Assembly: GCA_024529925.1 (NCBI GenBank)
Contig: JAFEUB010001490.1
Location: forward strand, 682,501 to 746,500
Length of the DNA: 64,000 nt
DNA from: Ophthalmolycus amberensis
Lineage: Eukaryota > Chordata > Actinopteri > Perciformes > Zoarcidae
Direction: 5' to 3'
The position numbers and the translations under genes were made by a program. Numbering within the stretch: the stretch's first letter is position 1; each line of letters opens with the position of its first letter. The notes under the pieces are model-generated. The model was not told the DNA's origin, made no database searches, and was given only the letters and a program-made list of their open reading frames with translations. Shown piece after piece: positions 55,441 through 64,000 of this stretch.

Positions 55441-55845
55441 ACAATATCAAACTGACTGTCTGCAGGCTCAAAGGCTGACTGCGAGCTGACGCATGCTGAG
55501 AGGACATCTAGCCTGAGAACAAATGACCCGAAAAAGCCTTTTCTTTCACTTGGGTTCCAATATGCTACAACCAAGGCTCAAGAACTTTGAGTCTTGCAAG
55601 CTAGATCTCTATATTGCTGTTCTGCCTCTTATTCTTGTGTCCCTGACCCGTAGACTACTGCGGCCTGTCCCTACGTTAAAATGAAAGTAAATGTTAAGCC
55701 TGGCAAAGATGATAGAAAGATGGCTACAAAGGGGGTGACAAGATTATTCAGTGTCCCGCTGAAGGACTCGCCCATGTCCGAAGATACCAGGGAAAGCACA
55801 ACCAACTGCCATCAGAGCAAGAGGTGAAATATTACAAACTAAGTC
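55441..55845. other. Non-coding, nothing recognised
   Basis: No supported gene. Confidence 0.5.
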
Positions 55846-56155
55846 TTATGGGGCGTTCACACCGGTCGCGTTGATTTTTTGACGCGCGTCGAGATTACAT
55901 ACAAAGTCTATGCACAGACGCGATGAGACTGGCGCGCCGCGATTTTGCGATGGCGCGGCGCGTTGGACGCGTTATTGCAGTGCGGTGGACGCGGTGGACG
56001 CGTTGGACGCCGCAAAATCGCCAACGCGCAAGTTGAAATTTTTCAACTTCTGCGAAATAATCGCGTGACGCTGTGGCGCGATAGCCTATCAGCGTTGAGT
56101 TGCTGCTCCCGTCATCAGTGCCGTAGCTCCTGCCGGTGCTGAATCACAAACAACA

Positions 56156-56218
56156 ATGGAGGACAAATTAATAGTGGCGGTTTGTGGGTTCCCCGAGCTC
56201 TACGATACCTCATATCAA
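56156..56218 (+). pseudogene. MADF-domain protein start, truncated
   Basis: ATG at 56156 begins MEDKLIVAVCGFPELYDTSY and stops after 20 codons (TAG). This is the usual start of the DNA-binding MADF/Myb-like second protein of Harbinger elements; the rest is deleted. Confidence 0.65.
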
Positions 56219-56380
56219 TAGAGACCGGACCAAACTACGTGTATACATGTGTGTGTGTAAACCATACGGTACAAACAATGAATAGACGCTGCCGTATTTA
56301 CGTCTACGTGACGTTATTGAGTGCTGGTGGTGCTGCTACGATGTTAGCATAGCCTAGCACCGATCCATCAGAGCTCCATT

Positions 56381-56563
56381 GAGAAGACAAGTAGCCTACA
56401 AATCGGCATCATTATGTAGTTATTTCGGAGTCCCTTTTTGTCGGAGAAGACAAGTACAAATCGGCATCATTATGTAGTTATTTCGGAGTCCCTTTTTGTC
56501 GGAGAAGACAAGTACAAATCGGCATCATTATGTAGTTATTTCGGAGTCCCTTTTTGTCGGTTT
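56381..56563. repeat. 58-bp tandem repeat, three copies
   Basis: Unit starts GAGAAGACAAGTACAAATCG and ends CCTTTTTGTCG. The first copy has five extra bases. Copies two and three look identical, suggesting recent expansion. Confidence 0.92.
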
Positions 56564-56976
56564 ATTTTCCGTTGAATCACAGCCAAATCAGTTTATGTTG
56601 TGTTCCTACAGCTGTAAACAGCGACCGGTGGCTTGCTAGACACAGTGAATACAGCTCGATACAATCCACGGAGCTCCTCTGAACAATATTATGAACCAGA
56701 CATGACTGCGTTTGGCATTCCGACGTTTGAGGGACTTCCACAACACGTACAAAGCAGCAATTGTCCTTATTCCTTTCACGGTTGATAGCGGAAAGTAATG
56801 GCGGCCAGGTGAACGGCTTCCAGTCGATAAACCACGCCCCCTCTCCGGCGCTACGAGATTTTGCGGCGTTTGGTCTGAACACGACCGGCGGCGCGTTGGA
56901 CGCTTTTTTGCAGTGCGTTGGACGCTTTTTTGCAGCGCGTCAAAAAATCAACGCGACCGGTGTGAACGCAGCATTA

Positions 56977-57785
56977 TGCAACTAGAATGACAATGTCCAC
57001 AGAGAAGCTGCAGCCGCCCCATTAAGTTTAATTCATCTGCCCATCACAACCGTTAATAAATTTGATGTCGGTCAATAAAGTAATGCAAGGTAATAAGTTA
57101 AACTCCCAAAGATGCTAGACTAATTGAGAAATGAATAAACTAGGATCTCCCTAATATGAAATTGCTTAAGCTTTCCTGGTTCTAAACTCTCCACTGCTAA
57201 ATGGTGCATTCATCTTTTGAACTAACTTTCATTGATGAACGTTAAACAAATCACATTTCATTGATGAACATGTCAGTCACATATAATTCATACATGGTTC
57301 ACCGTTGGTCATTGTACTCATTTATTTGCTGTTTAGTATTTTGGTTTGTAAAAACATCTGTATTTCCTTCACAAAGAACTTGATAATTTGATTTGTGTCT
57401 ATATGAAATGATAAGTCACTGTACACCATGCCAAGAACTCTAGCAACCCTGAGATTGAGACAATATCAAATTCTGAAATCTTAAGGTTTTTTTTCAAAAT
57501 GGGGTGGCGTCCCAAATTTAATGTTAAATTCTGTTCAAACTAATCAAGCCATCACTCCCCTTCACCTTTTCTCCCAAATTCACGGGTTTATGATTATTTG
57601 AGTTATCATTTCATAGTTGAGTTAATTCATTATTAACCATTACTTCTGCTAAAAGCAATAACATCACAAATATCTGAATACAAAACAGGATTCAAAGTGT
57701 GTTCAGATGTGGTGTTTACATGGACATTGTTGCAGCAGTCACTCAGTCTTCTTTGGATAGATTTTACAAAGGAAAGTTTGTTTCT
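56977..57785. other. Non-coding; downstream flank of the ALDH3 gene
   Basis: Likely includes the 3' UTR of the minus-strand ALDH3 gene. A candidate AATAAA signal on the minus strand is at 57321-57326. Confidence 0.5.
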
Positions 57786-58099
57786 CTAGTTATAGAAGCC
57801 TCTCCAGTACCAGCAGGTACAGTTGAGGCCTGACGCTATGAGCAGGATGACGAGCAGGGTGATGAACAATCCAAAGCCGATAATGGTGGCAGTGACGGCC
57901 CAGACGAACGTCCTTTTGGACATGTCGATCATGGGTGACCTGAGGGCCATTTGCACCCTACGCGCCCGCCGGCGGTCCTGAGGAGGATAGCGGGCCAAGT
58001 TGACGTTCTCCATCCGCAGAGAGCGGACCAGGCACGCCTTATGGTGGCTCAGCTGGTCAAAGGTGTGTTTACCATGGTAGTGGCCCATACCACTCTGAC
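57786..58099 (-). CDS. aldh3a2: ALDH3 last exon: GMGHYHG motif and membrane anchor
   Basis: The acceptor AG is at 58100-58101. It completes FGGVGQSGMG with the previous exon, then GKHTFDQLSHHKACLVRSL, ARYPPQD, a basic RRRARR patch, one membrane helix and a Cys/Trp-rich end (CTCWYWRGFYN), stop at 57786-57788. Confidence 0.88.
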
Positions 58100-61000
58100 C
58101 TGGAGGGGGTCACAGACAAGTCTGAAGTCATGTCTGTTGAATTTACAAACTGAATTATACATTCTACTATATGGCGTAACTGTGTGAGACTGTCTGGTAT
58201 TCAGTATTCATAAGTCCTGTAATGTGGGTGTTAGTGCACTCATATCTCCCGGCCCAACCAGAGGGACGACAGCAAAGGGAGAAGAAAGGCTAAAGATTTC
58301 AAAGACTCACTCCAGACATAGTTTTTTACTTTTGTGTGGATTTGTGACCCAACGTGACACCAGAGTTTTCATTTGGAGTCTAAAGCAGGTCCAGTTTCCT
58401 TTGTCCAACATATCTCATCAATGCTATGGTACTGACGGGTGCTTTTTCCTTAATAACACACTGCCAGATGTACTGTTGGACCTGAAACCTGGCCCTGCGC
58501 TACATGTGCATCAGATTGTATGGACGGTATGCACAAGGCTCTACATATATTTTGGGAGGACAGAATTGTCCCAACCAATATTTGCGCAAACTTGGCATAT
58601 GAAGTTGCCATTAACTTCTATCGCACACGCAGAAAGAGACCGAGGAGCAGAATCGCTTGTTGACCGCTGAAATGCACTTCTGGTGACTAAAGACGGCAGA
58701 GAATGTGGCGCACCGCGACATCTCCACTGCACTCTGTGCACCTGACAGCATGTCTTTGGTCACTGCAGCAATGTTGCACACACAAATGATATGGAAACTA
58801 AAATCGGACTTGTTGATATTTGCACAGTATTAGACGATATTATCTAAAACTATTGCCGCTCTGTTGTGCCATTCTTATATGACACTTGATGTTATATTTC
58901 TACAACTCCTCTATGCTCCGGAATGTGATGGTGAGACAGATTTGAGTTTTATAACTTTTACAATTAAGTGTCAGGATCCAGGATCCCTGTCTGACCTGTT
59001 GTGTGTTACCTCTGTTTCCCCTGATCTCCTCTCCTCATGTGTCCTGTCATTCCCCCGTTTGTTATTGACATTAACCATGGAGCATGGTTTCATCTGGACC
59101 CTGGTCCTTCCTCCTACCATGGCCCTGCTGACTCCAACTGCTAATATCACTTTTATTATTACTCACATTACCGATATCATTAATGCACATTATTGACCTG
59201 CTTCTTCACCAGAGTCTCTGTGCTTTCTCGCCTCACAGGTTCCTGTGTATCCGGGTTTACCTGGACCAGGTGTTGCCTCCTGTCGTGGTTGTGTCATACA
59301 TTGAATGTGCTGTAATTACATTGAATGTGTTGTAATTCACTATCCTGTTCTACACATGACATCATTGCACTTCAGTCCATCCTGGGAGAGGGATCCCTCC
59401 TCTATTGCTCTCCCACAGGTTTCTTCCTCTTTCCTCCCCGTTAAAGGGTTTTTTTGGGGAGTTTTTCCTGTTCTGATGTGAGGGTTCCGGGACAAGAGGA
59501 TGTCAAATGTGTACATATTGTAAAGCCCTCTGAGGCAAATTTGTAATTTGTGATTTTGGGCTATACAAAAATAAATTGAATTGAATTGAATTGAATTGTT
59601 ATTGTGTGTCATGTGGTCTGTGTTGTCCTCTGCCTCCAGACACCTCCCATGGCCACGCCCTTAATTGTGCACAGCTGAGGACACTCCAGCCGATCACCTC
59701 CTGCAGCCTGACACACCAGACTCAGGTCCCACTAATGATTCCCCTGTCACTATATAAGCTCTGGTCCTGCCGTCTGGGGTTGTCAGGTCGTACTGTCTTT
59801 CACCAGCTTCGACTCCTTATTGTCTTCTGCCGTAACGCTGCTCTGCCCCGCCCTCAGTCACTAAGTCTTCATAATGAGATACTATCATTATTATGAGACG
59901 CCAAGTCATTATTTTGAGATAGTGTCATTATAATGACTTACAGGATCTGTATTTTTTTCCTCACAGTGGCGGAAACGGGCTTCCATACATTTCGCCATGT
60001 ATTTATTAATTTTTAAAAAGAGAAGAAAAAAGAAATCTGCATTTCCACCTGTAATACCACCGCGCCCCACCAGAGGGGCGCGCCCCACAGTTTGAGAACC
60101 ACTGCGTTACCTGAAGGCCACCACAGTTCTAAAACACGCTAGTGGCTTTAGTGGTGAGGTTGCAGAACCCTCTGCTCAGCCCTCCCTTTCCAACCATGTC
60201 GAGAACTACGGTGGCCTTCAGGTAGGGATAGGTATCTTTAGGATTGTATTACTACTAACAGTAGTACTTATTATAATACTAATAGAATAATTAGTATTAT
60301 TATACTTTGTGATACTTGGTTCTTTGTCTTGAATAAATAATTGCTTTTAAAAACATAAACAATTTTAAAATAAATAAATTCAGAAAAGGATTACAATTTA
60401 TTTCTAATTTAAATATAATTGATTGTTTCTAGAGCAGCAACAGTGATGTTTACAACAGCAAAGTAACTATATAAAGTCATTAATATACCACTGGAAACAA
60501 ATCTAAAATGTCAATAAAATAAATAATATTCATGAGAGAATTTATTGCAAGTCAACAGTAAGGAGCTTAGATATTGTGAACTTGAGTACCCCTCACTGTC
60601 TCCACTGTGGCTTCTCTGCCTCCTCTGTCTGCTGACTTAGTTCCGTGTGTGTCTGTTTCTATGTTTGTGTAGTGGGAGGAGCTTAGCTCTGACACAGAGA
60701 GCAGAGGAGACGCACAGTGCATGATAATAAATTACATAAAAACACCAGTAACCTTGCTGCTTGTCAATACTCCGGTAACAATTTAGCACTGCTACTCATT
60801 TAATACTGAGCTTCGGGACCCATCCCTACCTTAAGTAATGTCAAAACGTAAAAGCCTCTCGCTATAGAGACAGTGTTCTGTTTGTCCATTCTGTGCTGCT
60901 GTAGAAACTAAAACGTTTGCCCTGAGCGACATAGTGATAGTGCACCTTCAGCCACCAAATCACTACCGGGCAGACTCGGGCTGCAAATGACGTCAAACGC

Positions 61001-63456
61001 GCAAGATGGCGGCTCCCGTGTCCCGGGATATTTTGGCTTCAATCCTGTACAGTGGGAGGAAGTGGAGAGGCATCATGCAGCCTATGGGCCCCCCTAACAA
61101 GTTAATCCAGCCATGCACTGCCCTCATGATGAAGTCCCCCGAACGAAACATACAGACAACAATGCACTTTGAGGCAGTCTTACCGACACCACCAAATGGG
61201 AGTGAGCTGAGTGTGTAGTGCATCATGACGTCATTGACCGTCACTCCTCCACTTGAGGTCTCCTCAATCATCCTTTTTGTTGCCTTTCAGAGACGGCAGC
61301 AGAAGAAAGGAGAAACACAAAGAACATTAAACATTCAAACCTGCTTTAAATCTCCTCACGCCTGCGGTTTGGTTTCCTCTCACCTTCTTATCAGAGCAGA
61401 AGATGTAGAGTGCCAGAGGTTTCTCTCTCTCGTTGATGAAGCGGATGGCATCGTCCATGTCGCTCACAGCCACTATAGGCAGCAAGGGGCCGAAAATCTC
61501 CTCCTGCATCATCCTGGAGTGAGGGGGCACGTCCTTTAGCACGGTTGGGGCTGCATGTACATGAACAATGATCATAAAACATTAAATATTGATTTCAGCA
61601 CGACTTATCCATTACCTCGCTGCATCTTCCTACCAATGTAGCGCTGTGAGGCATCACTCTGTCCACCCACCACAGGGGTGTAACCCTCCATCAGACCCAT
61701 GACTCTGATGAAATGACGCTGGTTGATGATTCGGCCGTAGTCTGGCGAGCATTTGGGATCAGCGCCATAGAATTCCTGCGATGAATCGGAAGGTTTTTTG
61801 AAAAACTGTGCAGTTTCATTTTGATTTAGATGTTAGTGTAGACGGCTCTAAAGGATGGTACCAGTAGAGTTTGTCGGATGGCATCCACCACTCGGCCCTG
61901 GATGCAGGGTTCACACAGGATGAAGTCTGGAGCGATGCACGTCTGACCGCAGTTGACAAACTTTCCCCAAGTTATACGACTGCACACAAACGGGTATGGA
62001 GGAACACATTGTCAATGTTGATCACTTTCATTTACACTTTACCTGATGAACAATGCGTGCGACAGTGTGTTATGGCTTTGAGGAAGTCACATCCAGGCAT
62101 ATGTAGCAGGACAAAAAGAATAGAGCCGTTACTAGCGTACAGCTCGCTAATCCATCCAAAGCTTAAGGACAATTCCAGAGGTGTGTATGTTACGTCCTCT
62201 TAAACCACAAATATGAATACATTTGCATTGTTTTCAACCCTTTTCCAAACCACCATCACAGTGCTTTTGAGAAATGTGCTTCGTGATCTATTCCATGACA
62301 CTCTGACATTATTTGATCAGCAAAAATCATCGCAGTGATAATAAAATGTAAAGATGTAAACACACATTTGAGTTGAATGGATTTAGCTTGTGTTTTTTGG
62401 GAGCAAAACATAAGGCTTGTGGTAAATAGGTTTCCTCTAATATTAGATGTAGGAGCTAATACAAACAAAAATAATAGTAACAAATTATCACTGTCGGTGA
62501 TAAGCAGGTTTCAAGTCTCTCAAGTACTTTTATTATAGCTTACTGAAATGAATAGAAATGGATACCTGCCAGTAAGCTAGGAAGTCAATAATTCATTTTT
62601 TTTTTTTAAACATTTCTTGATATTTGTTGAGATTCTCTTTACATCCCGACAGCAATCTATAAATCAAATGCTCCGTGAAAGAAAAGGAAAGAATCTGTAA
62701 TTAAATGATTGAACGAGCTACGTCCCTGTCTACATGCTGCTAGCTTGACAGATGTGAGTACTAACAATAGCCAGGTTCATTGTTTACGTTCATAGTGATA
62801 TGTGATATGTTATGATAACTTTGGGGGAGTGGCCTATCAGTGTTGCTGACTTGGCACTCTTGCAAGATTCAGCGACTTGTGGAGCTATAGTGCTGCTAGC
62901 TACTTTGGAAAGAGCGTACTCTTCACTCAAGATTCCCACGATTCGTTTTCAGAACAATTGATACCAAAATCAATGTGTCCAATAGATCATTCACCTCAGT
63001 ATTTTATACACACATAGACTCACTTTACCATTATCACTTCAGCAGGACTGCACACATAGCAGCTGTAGCAGTTAAAGCAGCCGCCTCTTTGGTCCAAATG
63101 CTTAACTTCTACAGGTCATCAAGTACACATTGCTGTAATCTTATCATAACACATGAGGCCGAAGATACCCCTCAGAGCTAGCGTGTCATGTGGCTCTGTG
63201 TGTGTGAGCACGAGTGAAACGGGCTGCTCTGGTGAGTGGCATGTTACCGGCAGGCGATTCTGATGTCACAGTCCTTGTCGATGTAGCAGGGGCTCTTCCC
63301 TCCCAGCTCCAGGGTCACTGGGGTGAGGTGGCGAGCTGCAGCCTCCATCACCAGTTTACCCACGGTGCTGCTTCCTGTGTAGAAGACGTGGTCAAACCTT
63401 TGCTTCAGCAGCTCCTGGGTCTCTGACACTCCACCTGTTACCACCGGGTACAGATC
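57786..63456 (-). CDS. aldh3a2: Fatty aldehyde dehydrogenase, ALDH3A2-like (3' part, six exons)
   Basis: Six exons on the minus strand: 63248-63456, 61862-61979, 61634-61775, 61384-61550, 61184-61283 and 57786-58099, all joined by GT-AG introns with phases that keep the frame. The first seen exon starts at DLYPVVTGG; earlier exons lie beyond the window. The encoded part carries the general base Glu (LELGGKSP), the catalytic Cys (NCGQTC), the EEIFGPLLPI motif and FGGVG at the end of the fold. The last exon ends with a hydrophobic span (TIIGFGLFITLLVILLIAS), which fits the membrane-anchored ALDH3A2 that oxidises long-chain aldehydes at the ER. The tail sequence after YPPQD differs from what I know of ALDH3A2, so a fish paralogue such as another ALDH3 subtype is possible. 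Confidence 0.88.
58102..59058. other. ALDH3 last intron, plain part
   Basis: No exon recognised. A long frame at 58224-58670 begins at GTG and has no motif. Confidence 0.5.
59075..59599 (+). mobile_element. L2 3'-end copy in the ALDH3 intron
   Basis: Closely matches 35655-36191 of the full L2, from CCATGGAGCATGGTTTCATC to the TTGAA tail. Candidate target duplication TTGTTATTG at 59059-59067 and 59596-59604, partly shared with the tail. The orientation is opposite to the host gene. Confidence 0.88.
59862..59942. repeat. Short imperfect repeats of TCATTATNATGAGA type
   Basis: Four diverged units with CATTAT and GAGAT words, probably an AT-rich minisatellite or MITE edge. Confidence 0.5.
59988..60106. 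repeat. Right-end fragment of the CAGTGGTTCTCAAAC hAT family
   Basis: Matches 39650-39788 (CATTTCGCCATGTATTTATT and CCCCACAGTTTGAGAACCAC). The left end is missing. Confidence 0.8.
60110..60222. repeat. MITE-like teleost repeat, left part
   Basis: Contains TTAGTGGTGAGGTTGCAG and GAGAACTACGGTGGCCTTCA. It is continued after the following insertion at about 60837-60925 (AAAGCCTCTCGCTATAGAGA, GCTGCTGTAGAAAC). Confidence 0.6.
60223..60828. mobile_element. 606-bp hAT-like MITE inserted in another repeat
   Basis: Ends TAGGGATAGGTA and, inverted, TAGGGATGGGTC. Flanks CCTTCAGG (60215-60222) and CCTTAAGT (60829-60836) agree at 6 of 8 bases, as for an old 8-bp hAT duplication. Non-coding interior. Confidence 0.65.
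61184..61283 (-). CDS. aldh3a2: ALDH3 exon: ETSSGGVTVND to FGGVG
   Basis: 100 bp, ATKRMIEETSSGG to SLPFGGVG, donor GTAAGA at 61183-61178. Confidence 0.88.
61384..61550 (-). CDS. aldh3a2: ALDH3 exon: EEIFGPLLPI motif
   Basis: 167 bp, from PTVLKDVPPHSRMMQEEIFG to FCSDKK, donor GTGAGA. Confidence 0.9.
61634..61775 (-). CDS. aldh3a2: ALDH3 exon: EFYGADPK to ASQRYI
   Basis: 142 bp with RIINQRHFIRVMGLMEG; acceptor GCAG and donor GTAGGA. Confidence 0.88.
61862..61979 (-). CDS. aldh3a2: ALDH3 exon with the catalytic cysteine
   Basis: 118 bp encoding ITWGKFVNCGQTCIAPDF; the Cys in GQTC is the nucleophile. Ends RQTLL with donor GTACCA. Confidence 0.9.
61980..63247. other. ALDH3 intron
   Basis: Between the two largest sampled exons. 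No other gene was recognised. A T-run lies at 62598-62607. Confidence 0.6.
63248..63456 (-). CDS. aldh3a2: ALDH3 exon with the general-base glutamate
   Basis: 209 bp, DLYPVVTGG through FYTGSSTVGK (cofactor loop) and VTLELGGKSPCYIDKD, ending in IAC with a split codon. Acceptor TTCCAG. Confidence 0.92.
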
Positions 63457-64000
63457 CTGGAAATAAACAGCAACGTTTTATTCATCGTATTTTTCCTCTT
63501 TAAATATGCAATTATGTCACCTAAAAGGGGTAACTAAAAGATAAAGCCTTATTGTGAAACGTTCCTGACACATTCAAGATGATGTTAGCTCTCGGGTAGA
63601 ATGGGTCCCTGCTCATACAGTGGCCACTTGGCCAAAGTCAAACATATCTGGGATGCAGTGGCGGCTGGTGGAAAATGTTCTAGGTAGGGCCATCTTATCA
63701 ATTTCAGCAAACATCCCAGTATGATTTAATGCAAAAAAAATGTAAGTATCAAACACTCATTATTACTTGGCAGTTAAATATTTAACATGTATTCCAACAC
63801 GAAAACAATCAGTAAATAACACTTATATAATATAATATAACATGTTTATTTATTGAGATGCCCCTATGGACCTTGTTATAGGAGGTAAAGATCAGGAGAA
63901 GTAAACATGAAGTGTAATTATGAATACTGATGTCAAATTAAGCTATGATGAGTTTTCACTGTTAATTTAACATCTCTATTACATGTTGATGCCTCCATGA
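63457..64000. other. ALDH3 intron reaching the window edge
   Basis: No exon seen. GCAGTGGCGGCTGGTGGAAA at 63656 resembles the end of a fish DNA transposon, but the other end is not in view. Confidence 0.4.

Larger units (their letters stand above)
55849..56973. mobile_element. Harbinger-type non-autonomous element
   Basis: Both ends carry GCGTTCACACCGGTCGCGTT (right end inverted), and TTA trinucleotides flank it at 55846-55848 and 56974-56976, as expected of PIF/Harbinger insertion. Sub-terminal parts are rich in GGACGCG repeats. The interior holds the first codons of a MADF-type protein and a triple 58-bp repeat. The element lacks a transposase. Confidence 0.85.

Noticed and set aside
58224..58670. 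148-codon frame in the ALDH3 intron
   Set aside because: Begins at GTG, has no motif and lies in an intron next to repeats.
1..64000. CRISPR arrays, bacterial operons, plasmid or phage systems
   Set aside because: The tandem repeats seen are adjacent units without unique spacers, and gene structure is eukaryotic.
1..64000. Functional tRNA or rRNA genes
   Set aside because: Only tRNA-like promoter boxes inside SINEs were seen; no full cloverleaf was recognised by eye.

Overview
The window looks like a transposon-rich stretch of a ray-finned fish genome, probably a spiny-rayed teleost. The reasons are intron-bearing genes of fish type, an L2 LINE with a TTGAA-repeat tail, hAT and Harbinger DNA transposons, tRNA-derived SINEs, and an endogenous retrovirus with a gamma-type envelope. 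There are no operons, bacterial genes or CRISPR arrays.

Layout. 0-11 kb: a hAT transposase scrap, an 850-bp foldback palindrome, a long TA/CATATA microsatellite, two inverted-repeat-bounded units and otherwise plain non-coding DNA. 11.3-19.7 kb: a young endogenous retrovirus. Its two 627-bp LTRs read as identical, it has a 4-bp AGCG target duplication, an initiator-tRNA-Met-type primer binding site, gag fused to the distal part of pol by deletions, a frameshift and a stop in pol, and a long intact env. 20-30 kb: old LINE, SINE and hAT remnants. 30.4-36.2 kb: a near-complete L2-type LINE with open ORF1 (SGNH esterase) and ORF2 (endonuclease and reverse transcriptase). 36-42.3 kb: an LTR-like repeat, a decayed L2 with a hAT element nested inside it, an endonuclease-LINE scrap and a Harbinger transposase pseudogene. 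42-49 kb: mostly non-coding, with a coiled-coil reading frame. 49.2-49.9 kb (minus): a two-exon zona pellucida 3-like gene that codes for only the ZP-N half. 52-54 kb (minus): a BED-finger hAT gene with introns still visible and its catalytic core deleted. 54-57 kb: a LINE scrap, a second copy of the LTR-like repeat, and a Harbinger-type element with TTA duplications. 57.8-63.5 kb (minus): the last six exons of an ALDH3A2-like fatty aldehyde dehydrogenase, whose last intron has collected several transposons; the 5' exons lie beyond the right edge.

Only two host genes are well supported, the ALDH3-family gene and the short ZP3-like gene. Nearly everything else recognisable is mobile DNA of different ages. 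The retrovirus and the full-length L2 look youngest; several others show nested insertions. Many apparent reading frames begin at GTG or TTG, so starts were rechecked and moved to the first ATG where that mattered.
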